In this document: piece after piece, positions 23,770-37,300 of the stretch | How positions within the stretch are numbered: the stretch's first letter is position 1 | How the letters are laid out: the number at the start of each line of letters is the position of its first letter | Assembly: GCA_911728435.2 (NCBI GenBank) | Contig: OU452212.1 | Location: 3,850,563 to 3,914,562 of the forward strand | DNA: 64,000 nt | Direction of reading: 5' to 3' | Origin: Apoderus coryli | Taxonomy: Eukaryota > Arthropoda > Insecta > Coleoptera > Attelabidae | Program-made: the position numbers and the translations under genes | Notes under the pieces: model-generated | The model's database searches: none | The model's input: only the letters and a program-made list of their open reading frames with translations | Told to the model about the DNA's origin: nothing

Positions 23770-25690
23770 ATAACAAGCGGCCAATGGACTAAGTTGAATT
23801 TTGGGTGCTTTTATTTTTTCTCAAATAATATTCTAAAGTTAACATTTTTACCACCAATATAGATGATTATTTAAATAATCAAAAAAACTATCGACAGATT
23901 TATTACGCGTTGCATCTACGACGCCGCTGGATTCTACGTAAGAACCTGTATATATTGAGGATTAAATAAATATTTTTCCAGGAAATTAAAAATCTTCCAC
24001 TTTTTTAACCAACCTCGTATATATCCCAAATTAGATACTAAAAATTCTTTTGAGTAAAATCGCTCAAAAGGATATGAAACAACCTGATTTTATCATTATG
24101 TTTGGATAGTTATTATTAGTTGGTGTATTAGAAAACGTATTGGACAATGTCCAAAACAATTTTCTGCTGCGTATGACTATGGTGTCATACATTTGGGGTT
24201 GGATATTCTATCTGCTTTCGAACTCGGACAGTTCCCATCAGTATGGCTAGGACACAGTTTAATATACAGTTACTTCACTTCGTGTCGGAACGTTTTATCT
24301 CTCTGTCGACAAAGCAATTCGCCGCACTTATAATTGTAGTATAGTATCTTATCGTATATATAGATATAGTATAACATAGTAGCGGGCCAGAATGTGGCTG
24401 GGATTGCGATTGCGTCTACTGACCCTTCTTATCTATAGTTATTATTCTATGGCTAGGAAGCCATATAGCATTGGTGTAATTACTTCGGGCTTATGGATGT
24501 AAATTCATAAGAAGTAATGGTTCCTTCGAACATGCGTGAAAACTCTCGTCGAAAGACGTCCTTGGTCACTGATTTCCAAGGAAGTAGCGGAGAAGTGAAT
24601 CGCGAAAACATGCGTCGTTATTGCACAGATGTGCTAGGCTAGGCTTTGAAATAACAAACAAACTTAAATTGTTAAATAAATTTTATTAAACCATGGACCA
24701 ATCACACATACACTCAATAATCATTAGTTTTTGCATAATAAATGTAAATATTAGGTTATGAACTATACAATTTTACATATCTTCATACAAATTAAAAATA
24801 AATAAGTAACAATACGTGATGTCAGTTTAACCACAGCCTGTTTTTTATCCACAAGTTTTTGTTTTGAATTATAATTATGTGTTGCTGAAATGAATTATAC
24901 AGTGTACTACAAAAGTTTAGTAATTTATATATAATTCATATATTTTTTATTATTTATATATATTTCATTCATTTAATTGATCCGAAAATAGTTTTAATAT
25001 GTGGTGAGTCACAATTACAAAATGTTAGATATTTATTTTGTCATAGGGAACACTGGTTTGGTGCTCTCTTTTCCTACTTCTCCTAGTTTATAATAATATA
25101 ATAAGACAACCTATTGGAAGGGCTTTATTTATGTGATACATGTTTTGTATTAATTTATTTCATTTTAATATTTTTAAATATATTATTGATTTCAATACAT
25201 GTTTAGGATCACTGATCTTCGTTTGTTAGTGTAAGGACTTGTTGAGGTCCACTGATTTTCTTTTGGTTTAGAAAAAGGTTAGTTTTGTTTTAACAAGAAT
25301 GATTAGATTAGATGTTAAGTTAAGTTGTAACAAAAATTGCAATAAGAAAAGTTTCGTATTCTTGTAAACGTTTTAATTGAAATAAAACAAATTAATCCAG
25401 CCCCAATTTCGAAGATACATAAACAATTTAAATACTGACTATGGAATTTGATGGGCGAGGCGGCAATGGGTTCCTTAATAAGCCACAAGTAATATTTATA
25501 TTATCAAATAATTAAAATTATATTTTTTAAAATATTGTGCATAATATGCAACTTTTTATTATTCTCTGTCTAAAATATGTTGCCAACAACAAAGTTGCCT
25601 AACAACATGTTGATAGTAACAAGTACCAAACAGCAGTTGTCAATTTTAATTAAGTAACGTCAAAGTTATTTTTCGTAAATTGTGCTTCGA
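23770..25690. other. Intergenic, one dispersed repeat, otherwise unrecognised
   Basis: Apart from the repeat at 24281-24395, no gene or transposon coding sequence is evident. Confidence 0.4.
24281..24395 (+). repeat. Dispersed ~115-bp repeat, copy 1
   Basis: It contains CGTGTCGG, then AAAGCAATTCGCCGC, a TATA-rich middle and TAGTAGCGGGCCAGAA. An inverted copy interrupts a LINE at 47191-47300. The family is not recognised. Confidence 0.65.
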
Positions 25691-25700
25691 AAACGATTAA

Positions 25701-25890
25701 AATGGAAAGTGATGAAGATTTGCGGAATACCATCCGAAGTTGTAGAAGCTGCAAATATTGTTACGGTTAGTCTGCTGCCGAAGAAATCTCGAAAAAAATA
25801 CGAATTGACCTATAATCCTTTCATGGACTATTTATTTAAAGCTAATTTATTAGCACAAAGAAGGAACAAGATTTTGATGTGCGGCTAGAA
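25701..25890 (+). mobile_element. Fragment of a tyrosine-recombinase-like protein (core-binding domain)
   Basis: It starts with MESDEDLRNTI and, after a one-base shift, continues SEVVEAANIVTVSLLPKKSR and KKYELTYNPFMDYLFKANLL. This resembles the N-terminal SAM-like domain of the insect tyrosine recombinase / Crypton-type proteins (pattern LLPxKSxxxYExxYxxFxxW). The catalytic R-H-R-Y domain is missing. Assignment is from remembered family pattern, so moderate confidence. Confidence 0.5.
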
Positions 25891-26029
25891 TTTTTTGTAA
25901 ATGCCAAAAAAGAAAATCGTTGCTATAATTAACTAATAATTACCATGCAAAATTTTGATAGATTCGCTTTGGCCAACATAGGAATACTACCGGGAATACT
26001 TAGAAATGCCATCAGAATATTCGCAAATA

Positions 26030-26560
26030 TGGGAATCCATATGGACGTTTTCCCTTTCGGTGGTTGACCCCTCCGTAAGCCCTCAAAACTGAAGATGGTG
26101 TACCGAAAAAAATCCAAATTTTACAACAGAATGCCGCGATCAATATTGCTTTAAAATCTGTGTGTTGTGGCTTAATAAACGATCAATTCATCGGATCGTA
26201 TTTAATTTAAACTCTGGAAATGTTTAAATTTTGTTGGTACATATTTTATAGAATTTATTGAGAATACCTATGCATCTTGAGCAGAGAAATTCACTATGGT
26301 TTCAATGTGATGATGTACTAATTCAGAGAGTGAAAGAGCGATTGTGGGAAATTTTTAGAGGCAAAGTAACCAGTAGTAATTGAATACTATTGACCACATT
26401 GGTCTCCAGCTCTGCCATCACTGGATTTTTTCTGTGGGGTTACTTAAAGCAAAAATTATACAAAAAAGACCATTTCGAGAGGTCGACCATTCATAAATGG
26501 TTATATTTGAAATAGTATAAGGTCAGAAAGTATTAAAAAGTGCAAATGTGGAAGAGCAAA
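26030..26560 (+). mobile_element. Tc1/mariner (DDE_3) transposase relic
   Basis: Decayed frames read CCGLINDQFIGSY, PMHLEQRNSLWFQCD, RLWEIFRGK, FFLWGYLKQKLYKKDHF and TIHKWLYLK. This is the order of the Tc1/mariner family that also occurs at 30952-31563. The second catalytic Asp is still recognisable (FQCD). Many indels show an old insertion. Confidence 0.75.
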
Positions 26561-26729
26561 ACAGTTATTCGTGTTGATCGTGATGGACGACACAATAAAA
26601 TTTAGTTTTTTTTATTCTATGATAATTTTAAAGTTTTAAGAAAGTTTCCGTTCAAAAGAAATAAAAAAAAACTTGTTTTGATTCGATGTAACCATTAATC
26701 TAGTGAATAAAGATTCAACTTTTTTAATA

Positions 26730-27010
26730 AATTTTGAAACGTTTCGTTGGAAAGGGATTGGAAGGAGGTGCTCAAGAGTGGCCGCCAAGATCTCCAGATT
26801 TAACGCAACCGGACTTCTTTTTTTGGGGGTACTTAAAAAAAAGTTTATAAAATCAGCCAGACGACATTGATGATCACAAAACTAGAGTAACTCGAGCCTG
26901 TAGACAGATATCTCGGTAAACATTACAAAAATCTGATAAGAATTTGAAAATAGACCTTATTATTGTTTAGAAAATAATGGAGCTCACTTTGAGCATTTAA
27001 TACACTACTA
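26730..27010 (+). mobile_element. Second DDE_3 transposase C-terminal relic
   Basis: It contains EWPPRSPDLTQPDFFFWGYL and then, shifted, QPDDIDDHKTRVTRACRQIS. This is the third catalytic Asp block and C-terminus of the same superfamily as the neighbouring relic, but a separate copy. Confidence 0.75.
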
Positions 27011-27236
27011 CTCTAATGTATGCCTTTATCTCAGAAACATATCGTATACGGATAGAAGTTATTTAAAATTATAAAGTTAGGTGGATAGGGGTGGAAAACA
27101 AAACTCAACCAACAGTGAGTGGTTTTGAAGACGTGTTTTTGCTGAAATTCGTGTCTACTTCACATAACGAGTTATTCTGGGTGGCAAGTTTTAAAAAGCA
27201 CTGTATAAAGGATTTATAAATAATAAGGAATAATAA

Positions 27237-27376
27237 ATAGTATATTGAGCAACGAGCACGGAATGATATTCATTTCCCACTATTATACGAATTTGTAGGC
27301 AATGAGAATGCCTTGGAGAATGCTGCAAATTTATATGAGTGGGAAATGACTAATCCGTGCGAGTTGCATACTATAC
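27237..27376. mobile_element. Small palindromic MITE, copy 2
   Basis: The left arm 27237-27280 (ATAGTATATTGAGCAACGAG ... TTTCCCAC) pairs with the right arm 27339-27376 (GTGGGAAATGAC...GTTGCATACTATAC). It is about 140 bp, has no coding content, and belongs to the same family as 18527-18615. Confidence 0.75.
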
Positions 27377-27379
27377 TTT

Positions 27380-28225
27380 TTCTATGACTATACTTTTTGA
27401 AAAATCCAGGGGCGGGACTAGTTAAACCCAAACTCTTAAATCAATAATAAATACAATAAAGTCAAATTCAAATGTTTGTATTTTTTTTTAAGTCTGTATT
27501 TTCTAATAGACACATCCTTTTAGCAACGAACTGCAACAATTAACATACATATCTACTTTGTTTTAATTGAAGCTGTACTAGGTTACAAATTAGTCGCTCA
27601 TTGTTTAGCGGTTTTAGTCACAGTAGACAACGAACCACGTTATTTGAACAACAATTAAATTACAATTGATATTTTTCAATACTGTCGTAGAAAGAATTAT
27701 TTATACATATGAAATTATAATATAATTGTCCACCAATGCTGCGCGGATGAGTTTTAAGCAAATCTAGCATTGATCTTAAGCAAGGTACTCGATCTCGACT
27801 TTTGTAAAACACTGTATATTTTTTATACTTATCGCTACATTAATAAATGTCAACTGTGGCAAAACTTTTCAAGTAAAATTATACCTATTAAAGCGTAAAA
27901 AGCATAAAATGAAAAATTAACACATTTTCTATACAATCCAATAGATACAATAAATTATAAATCAATATCTACAGTCAATCTAATAATAGCTATAACAATA
28001 TATAATAGGATTTGTTCTCAAAGTGCCCTTACTTCTAAATATTTTCATTATTATTTTGTTTTGTTAGTAATACAAATTGGTAATATAATCAGTAATAATA
28101 ATACTTAATCGGTTAGAATCATAAATGTTAACAAGAAATTTGAAACAAAAGAAAGATGTATTATTATAATAAAAAGGTGAATTTTGTTTGTTTACAAACC
28201 TACTTGTATTTTAATGTGCCAGATT
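27380..28225 (-). other. 3' flank / probable 3' UTR of the minus-strand gene
   Basis: AT-rich sequence downstream of the stop at 28226. An AATAAA string on the minus strand overlaps the stop codon itself and is unlikely to be the working signal. I could not choose the true poly(A) site. Confidence 0.4.
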
Positions 28226-28305
28226 TTATTGCTGTTCCAATGAATAATGCCTTGAACGTTTCCATAGATTTTTGAAGAAGCCTTTCTTCTTGTGTACTTC
28301 TTCAC
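28226..28305 (-). CDS. Minus-strand gene, terminal exon O
   Basis: Acceptor TTTAGTTACAG. Encodes EEVHKKKGFFKNLWKRSRHY, SLEQQ and stop TAA at 28226-28228. The basic, aromatic C-terminus could be a membrane- or acidic-partner-binding tail. Confidence 0.85.
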
Positions 28306-31300
28306 CTGTAACTAAAGGAAAACGGGATTTTTAACGTTGTGAAGTTTTAAATTTAGTCTCTATATCAACAAACATATCAGTGTTGAATCAGTCGGAACGA
28401 GAGCACCAAGTCAAGTCTCTGGGATTGTTATCCACTGACACAAAAATGGCATTATAATAGACTGGATTAACCTGAGTAATCATTTAAATTTTCGTAAGAC
28501 GTAATCATTGATCAACAATCATCCTGTATGTACTTATGTTTATGAAAATACCAGCAATTATAAATTCTCTACTAAAATAAGAAGTCATAAAAATTACGTA
28601 TTTTTGGAAAAACCAATTTAATCTAAGCGTTTCTGAATACGAAAAATTTTATTGGAATTACAGTGGGTTATATCCTAACTTAGACAATTCTAAGAAATAA
28701 TACAAAAAAAATGCAATTTCCATTATCAATGCGCATAATTCATTTTAGTTATCAACTCATTTTGCAGAGATAAATATCTAACGCTCTTGATATTAGGTAC
28801 ATATCATAAAACGGTTACATGATATTTGTTAAAAAAGGTATTTGTATATCAATAACATCCTATGATAACTTGAAAATTATTCTTAAAACGGAAAAATCAA
28901 TATGTATATTGTACAGTAGCGTAACTCAAAGAGCAAATCCTTCTGAATATGACATGTACAGGGTGTCCCAATTTCGTTGTAAACGCGGGGTTTATCGGTT
29001 ATTAGTGAAGATAGAAGATTCCCGTTTTCGCATACCGTCCTTGTCAAACTGTCAATGACAAAACAAAAACAGGGCGATTTTGAAAATGTTGCACTCAGAA
29101 CATAAGATTTATGCCAAGCGACATAACAACGTCGAATAAATACGAAACGCAACCCATCAGACTTTAGTACTACAGAGACGGAAGATTGTCATTTTGAATG
29201 CGTTGAATACAAACAAAAGTTTGTGAATGTTGTCTACGCAACTGGTTTAATCTATAATGTTATTTTTTTTATATCTGATTATTAAAATATGATTATTTGT
29301 ATAACACATTATTTTTTTAAATAAAATCTTTTATGCAACTTTGAAAATGGGATATTAATTATATTATTCTAAAAATTTTTGGCGTTTGATATAATAAAAA
29401 ATACCAACTATTATATATCACACACAGAAAAAATAATGTAATTTATTGACATTAAAGTACATAGGGTGTCCCATTAGAAGAAGTATAAGTTTGGGTTGAA
29501 GCATAACTCACAAACGGTTCCTCCGCTGGATTCTATGTAAAAAGTTCTATTAGCACCCGTTTTCACCTTTCTGGTAAGACATCAGATAGCTGAGATATAG
29601 GGGGTGACTGAAAATGCAACAGAAACAAATAATTTTGTTTATGCCATTGACAGTTTGTCAAAAATGTAGGACGGTATTGCGAAAACGGGAATCTTCTATC
29701 TTCACTAATACCGAGAAACCCGGCGATTACAATGAAATTGGGACACCCTGTAGAGGGTGGCTTAGATTCGAGGCTCACCATTGGAATCTCGGGAACGGTA
29801 ACAAATAGGGACTCTGTTAAATAGTGGCAAAGTTGTTTGTTGTCATCAACAAACCTAACGATTACTTCCGAAGATGTCTGCACAACACCGAGAAGGTGCA
29901 TTTTCTTCATTAATTTTCATGGATTTTTATTTTGTTCTGACGTTATATAAAGAAAATAAAACCAAAATCACCTCTCTTTATCAACTTTTTGCTCTCCAAG
30001 ATGGCACTATAATTTTCTCTCAACTACCTTTTATTTTCAATGAAGAATGTCCCCCAAAAACATATTTGCATTAGTTTTGCAACACTCTGTATATTATAAG
30101 ATATACATTTTGTGATGCGGCAGAGCCCTTGCATATGCAGCAGTTAAGTATTTAACAAAAATCTAAAGAACAATATAAAATTGTGTGCAAGATGAAATTT
30201 TGAAAAGTATTTAATGCAACTTTTCACAAACCATGAAAACCACGTTTGTAAAATGGTGTATATCTATACAATACCTATCCACTTAAAGCTTTGGGGACTA
30301 GAGCCGAGTGTACCTATTTGCGTTCTGCATCGGATAGTTAACAAAATCAATACTTCAAAAAGGTTTCCCTCTATATACGCCTCAATTATGTATATAATTC
30401 AAACAAATACAAACAGATTTAAGCTCGTTGTTTACATATACATGAATCTCTTGGAATACTACGCAATTTTTATTTTGTAGTTAAATTTTCCTGGAAATTA
30501 AGGACCATTTTTATTTAGATGCATTTCTGATTGTGCTCAAAATTACAGAAACCATGATTTTTTATTAAAATTACTTACAGAGGCGGCTGGTGCTTGAGAG
30601 CTGCAGTACCCCAAAAATTATAAGTATGTTGATAATGAAAAATAATTTCGTGGCATAGCGGACTGGTTTTACCTACACAAGAGATTTTGTTTAATTTAAC
30701 AGGGCTCTTATTGTCTACGCGGCTGACGGTATTTTCACTACTAAATCAAGCATATTTAACTCAAATTACCATTACCGTGCATCAAATTAAGTACAGTTTT
30801 TGAAAAGGTAATAAAACTAAACACTACGAACACGAAATTGTTTATTATTTTTAACTTAATTTGAAGCATCATAGTCAAATATTAATTATTTAAACATATT
30901 ATTTTAAAAACATGAAAAAGTAACTAAATAAACATTAGAAAAACTACCAGTCTAAAGAAATTGCTCGATATGTCCCCCATTTTTTTCAATGCATATGCGA
31001 GCTTGGAAGATTATCTCTATTATATGATTTTCACTCAAAATCGAAACCTTATAAACAAAATCTTTCATACAACCCCAGACTGAATAGTCCGAGGGAGTAA
31101 GATCTGGGGATCGGGGTGGCCATTTAACAGGATCATCTTGGCCTCGCCCAATCCAGCGTTGGGGAAAGTTTCCATGTAAGTATCTCCTTACATCCCTAGC
31201 ATAATGTGCTGGTGCACCATCAAGTTGAAGCCAAATGTTTTGTCTAATTAAGAGAGGCAAATCGTCAAGTAAATCGGGCAGTATGTTTTGAAGAAATGCT

Positions 31301-34300
31301 AAAAATGAATCGCCAGTCAAATTCCCTGGTAAAATTACAGGACCCAAAAAGAAAATATCCACGACACCAACCCACACGTTAACTTTAAAGTTTACTTGAT
31401 GATGTGTCTCTACGACGGCATGAGGATTTTCTTCTGCCCATATATGTGTATTATGAATGTTTGTGACCCTGTAGTAAAGGTAGCTTCGTCCGTAAACAAA
31501 ATATTTTTGATGAAGTGTATATCTCTGTCATGCATTTCGCATATCCACCTACATAGTCTAGATTTCAGCTAAAGGTCTTGAGGCAGCAGATATTGTACTT
31601 GTTAAATGTGTGTTGTGTTTACTTATAAAATTACCGATAATTAAAAATATTTACTTTTAAACCTTAAACTACTGTCAAATTGTGACAACTAATTTGACAA
31701 CAATAAAACATTGCTTAAGTAGGTATCCAAGGTAACACCAGAGTGGCTTGATATTTCAACATTATAAGCCAGAGCCGCCGAAGCATCAAACAAGAGCCAG
31801 TACTTTTCCAAATATCTCAAAAACAAATGATTTTATCCAAATTTTATAAGAGTTAAAAATTATTCAAAAATACATAGTAACCTATAAAAACTTAGTTTAA
31901 AAGTCATTGGCGTACGTAATAAAAACTGGGGGTCAATGGGTACTGAACATCTCGTATTTTGACTATTAAGAAATTGTTTTTTGTGTTGTTTTTTTTGGAA
32001 AGAAGCACCTCTTTATGATGAAGCAACACACTAAATTTGAATCCAATATCTCAATAAATACTAGAATTATATAAAAATATTGGTTTTAAATTTTCAACTT
32101 TGACGCCCTGTATATCGAACATGGAGGGCTAAAATGAAAAATGACATCTTAAACCTCATATTATTTTTGCTCAAGGAATCTGTGGTTAATGGATTGACCT
32201 CCTTTTTCCGGACACCCTGTATATGTATCAGTGTATACAATGAGTTTTTATATAGGGTGTTTCCTTTATCAGATACGGCGTATAAATTAGTTTTTTCTTA
32301 TGGAAATAATTCGTTGAAAAGAAAAACCAACCAAAAATAATTTTTTAAAACATGTAGGTGTGTGGGATAATATTTAGGCAAGTTTACCTAAGACGTAATA
32401 TTTGTAAGATACAAAGTAAATTGCTGCTGCTCCCCATAATTTTTATAACACCCCGTAGAAAAATACCGATGCTTTTTATTTATGGAACAAAATATTTAAA
32501 TTATGCACTGAAAACATATTATGCAGGTCTATTTGGATTTAATTGTAGTAGTTACCTATGCAGTTATACTATAAAAAAGGCTGAACCCGAACAATAAGAA
32601 AAAACCCTCTTTGTTAAAAAGCTCCTTTACAGTCTGAAGCTCGCTATATAGTTCTAGATAATCAGAGTAGGTAAGCATATTATAAAAAGCTTTTGAAGTT
32701 TTGCCAGCTGCAGTTTTATTCATCCAAGCTAGCTGATTTCTTTCTATTAATTATAAAAGCTGCTCACTTATAATTAAAATCCTAACATTGATAAATAATA
32801 ATTTAAAACACGAACTTACCAGCAGTATTTTCGTGTATTGTGGGCGACACCACGTCCTTTTCCTTCCTCGTCTCCTTACCGTTATTTCCTGTTTAAAAAT
32901 ATTAGAATGAATTATTAAGTAAAACAAAATTATACAGAATGTCCAAATAAGTGCACCTCAAGACTTAAATTTAATGAAATTAATGGTTTGCTGAATACAG
33001 GGTGTTCCATAGAGACATATTTCGTTATATTTCATAGCGTAATCGATGTCTGCTATAAGTTATTGCACAACAAATAAATCAATAATTTAGTAAAAAATGC
33101 TTCCTATTTATTGTTCCAGCAGCGTTATTTTACATTTTGAATGTCCCAGTGTGTATTAAAAACTTAATTGTATAGGGTGTTGTTTTGTTTGTTTAACGGA
33201 GAACTTTAACTTTGCAATACTGTTTTCAGTGACAGTTCTCGGTGGTTTGCGATTAGTTTGGGTTTGGCAAATCTTCATGAAATTGTTCATGTGTGAGAAA
33301 CTCATCGTCCATCAGAAATATTGATTCGAGAAGCTATATTATCGTTTTCGCAGTAAGTTTACTCTAAACGATAATACGCATCCCGTGAGATCTTATATGT
33401 AATGTAGAACTCATCTATTAAGCTAAAAATACACCGATGTTCTATAAAATGGTACATAGTCTAGGTACGTTTTAAGGGGCACCCTGTATAAATCAGACCA
33501 TAATTAAATGTCCTTAATTTTTAGGGAAACATAAGAAATTGGGGTATGCTTATTTGGACATCCTTTATAGATATTCATTATAATAATTAATTATATTTAT
33601 TGTCATAATTTTTACTTTATTTCTTTCTAAAATATACTTTTGTACATAACCAAGCCTTAATATGATAAAATATACAATAATTTTAATGCACTTCTTTAAT
33701 TATCAGTGTTTGACCCAGTGGTGTACTAGAAAAATTATTTGTACTACTATACTACAAAATAAGCGGGAACAGAACTACCACTGAGACCACATCAGGGTCT
33801 GATATGGCTTATACCACTCACTCAGTTCATTCTTCTTGAGGAATCCGATTATATTGTTGTGTGACCTCTCTTTTAGAATCGCTGGTACAAGAATTAATTT
33901 AAGAAAATATCGCTTATCTAAATCTAGATGATCTAATCTTTCGATTTCATCGTCCTACAGGCACAAGCGCCATGCGAAATTTTGCGCTTTTAAAGGCTTC
34001 AAATTTCGGATCACTGTTTAGAAATCCAATCTTCCGAATGGTGCACGTTACCGTAATTGGGTATTTATTCAACCCCAATTTGCAGATGAGGATTGCTCAT
34101 ATCCACAAGAATAAATTCCTTCGAATGTACCAAACCTGGATAGTCGTACCACTAGTTCTAAACTTTTACCATCATCCAAGTATTGGATATATATTTCGCG
34201 GTGCTGGACTCTATGTCACGTCGTCTGATCACTGATCAGATGGCCTACCTTGCAATCTCTCTAGTTTATAAACCCAGTAACACTACAGCAAAACAAAACA

Positions 34301-37300
34301 AAATATGTTCTGTAATCTGACTTATATGTTTTACTTCAAATACAAGCCAATCCTCACTCATTGAAAGGTCATTTTCATACAAAGTTTACAGAATGTACAA
34401 CACTCTTCCAACAGAGTTTAAATGTTTGTAACCAGGTACATTTGCTGTAAGAGTCAGGCAGTTCCTTCTTGACAAGTCCCGCCAATGAATGAATGAAAGT
34501 TGTATTTTTTTTGCATTTTTGTCCACGCTTTGCAGTCCCGAGCCCGAGAAGTTTTCATGTTTACGAAGAAAACCAAGTCAAAAAGGTCTGGAGAATACGA
34601 GGCATGCGGTAGTACTTCGTGGACCAATTCAACCAATTTGACCGTGACGATTCGGGATGAATGAGCTGGTTATTTTGCTGAAAAAGCTCTTTGCGGAAAA
34701 AAACAAGGCCGTATTTTCATCAATTCCTCATCTTCCATTCGGCAAATACTATGTGTAGATATTGCGAATCTCCCAACAACGGGCGCCATTAACCTCTCCG
34801 CTGATGAGACCGTTTTCGGAAACTTTTTACCAGTTACAGTTGATTCGACTCTTGCTTGGTCTTTGGTGTGTAAGGGTGGGTTCATGTTTCGACTTCTGTT
34901 ACGTCAACTGGGCCAAATACTCACACGCTTTTTGTTCACGTTCAGTATATGCGATACCCATTAGTCCGACAGTTTTATGAAAACCAAATGTTCGTGCACA
35001 CGTTTCAGTGACAAGACACATGTCCCAAATAGCTTCCTCAACTTCAACCTGCGGCATTTCAACAACATGCGATGAAATCTGTTGATGAACCAAAACTTGT
35101 TGCTATTGTTGCTATAATCCTACTATTCAGTAAGGCGGATATTTTAATAATTAAGACACCCCTTCCTGCGTTTAATTATATACTGATGAAATAGGTTGCA
35201 TTGAATTGTCCTGTAGTTTGTTGAACGAGTGTTGGTCTATCAAACACTATACTAGTATATCATCATCAGTGATACTCGGTCAGTGTGTGTGAACGCTAAA
35301 TTCTTGGTTCTGGATATCTATTGTTTTAGCCGACAATGCCTAATAAGTTAACAATAAAGACTAGATAAAAAGTGTAGAAGGCTTGCGACAGCTGTCTTTA
35401 TGTGTTTAGCTAACCCTTAAAAAAACACTTAAAATTTGATACACATTGCATATATACTACATTCACTTAAAAAATAATAAAAATAAAAACAGTAATAATC
35501 ATTTTCAGTATTACTACAATGCTCTCTAAGTGTTGAAAGATAAATTTGATTATCGGTCTATTTCGATCATTCAAATACACAATATAGAAATAATTTTCAA
35601 AGTCCTAATTTTTTTCACAAATTTTGTACACCGATCAGAATTTTTTGTGCAGTCTTTATCTTCATTTCAGATAAATGATAAATTTTGTAATTTCTCTACG
35701 CGTGACTTGGACACTGATACTTGAGTTAAGCAAGCCGAGGAAATGGAGTCGCATAATAATTTTAGATAACACCAGAGTCACATTACTTTGCTATTAGATA
35801 TAGAGGATTAGTGTACAAATAAACCTTGTCAACAGTTCAAGATATCGATGTGCAGTTTTCAGCATTCAGTATCTCTCTCAAAATTCGAGCACGGAGCATG
35901 TTACTTTACCTCTATAACTCTTCTAGAATGGGTGTTTCCTAACAAACTTTTTTCTAAAGCTTTTAAGCTTTAGAAAAAAGTTATATTACATACGAGTATA
36001 CAATGTCAGCAGTATTTCTAACGAAAATAACTTCAAGTATAGTAAATTAATTTAGATAAAAATATTATCGCAGACGTATATGGATGCTAAGTGGAACTTG
36101 TTGGAATATAGGTATAAAAATACTATTTATATTATCTATTTATGGGTGTCAATATGCCAATAAAGATAATTTTGAATTATAAGTAAGTAATGATTTTATG
36201 TTAGAATTGCAGCAGCAAATATTAAAAATTATCACATGTGATTTAGTATTGACATTGTCTTTATAAATACAATGGTATTGCTATCTATATAATATAAGTA
36301 TTGACATTTTTACATTTACTAAAAAATGAAACCAAAGAGTTCTTACTCAGGGATAGGCATAGTTTGGAATTTAGAAAAGAGATGGCGCCATACACGGAAT
36401 GTATGAGTGTTATTCGTTATATATGTGGGGTTTCTGTATACCACATATTAATTAAAGAACTGAGATCACAATAAACAAATCTTTATTATAAATGAAATAA
36501 TTCTCGCACACGTGAAAACAAATACAAATATATATTGCGGTTAACTATTTTATTATCGTACACTAGGAAAAACCAAAAACATAACATAGAAGTAAAAATC
36601 AAATGTTTTCTCTAGATGCGTCACTTCACTGTTGCTGCCAACTTATAGTTGGTAACTAGTAATTGTTACCAACCTGTTAGTGGTTTCCCCACATATATTA
36701 CGTGTATGGTGCCATCTCTTTTCTAAATTCCAGGTAATAAAATTATAATTATACCGCAAAAAAGCCAGCATCAAGTTGGTATACCATAGTAGTTGCGCGA
36801 CTACCTGTCAAATTTGACATGTTTTATTAAAAATTTTGTCAGTCTAAAATTATTTTTCTTTAGTTTTCTTTATTATAAAATTTTCGAAAATTTTGACCAG
36901 ACCCTATGTATTAGCTACTACGTATCGAAGCAACATTATTTAGTTTTAGATTATCTGACAAACTAATGCTTATTTTCCCAAATATTTTTACTACAACTAT
37001 TCTCTTTGCTTCAAAAGTACGCATATACGATGCGAAGTTTATTTATTTGTGTTTCACAAATAACGACAGTTTCTTACTTAAGTGATATTTGCTTAAATTG
37101 CATTGGGTTTGAACATCTCATTATCTAAATATTGTCAGAACAAAATCCGGGTTTCTCTGAAATTTTACGATTTCAGTTATTTTATTTTCTGTTTTTTTTT
37201 TTATAAATAATATGTAAACTTGATCCAAATTTATTACAGAATAATATGTTATAAACAGATTTTATAATCATGTGTTTTTGGTACTAAGGGACCAAAGTGG

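Noticed and set aside
29563..29910. 115-residue minus-strand frame
   Set aside because: It runs through the inverted arm of the 28959-29750 element, so it is a chance frame in a repeat.
33972..34235. 87-residue + strand frame
   Set aside because: No similarity recognised; probably decayed transposon or chance.
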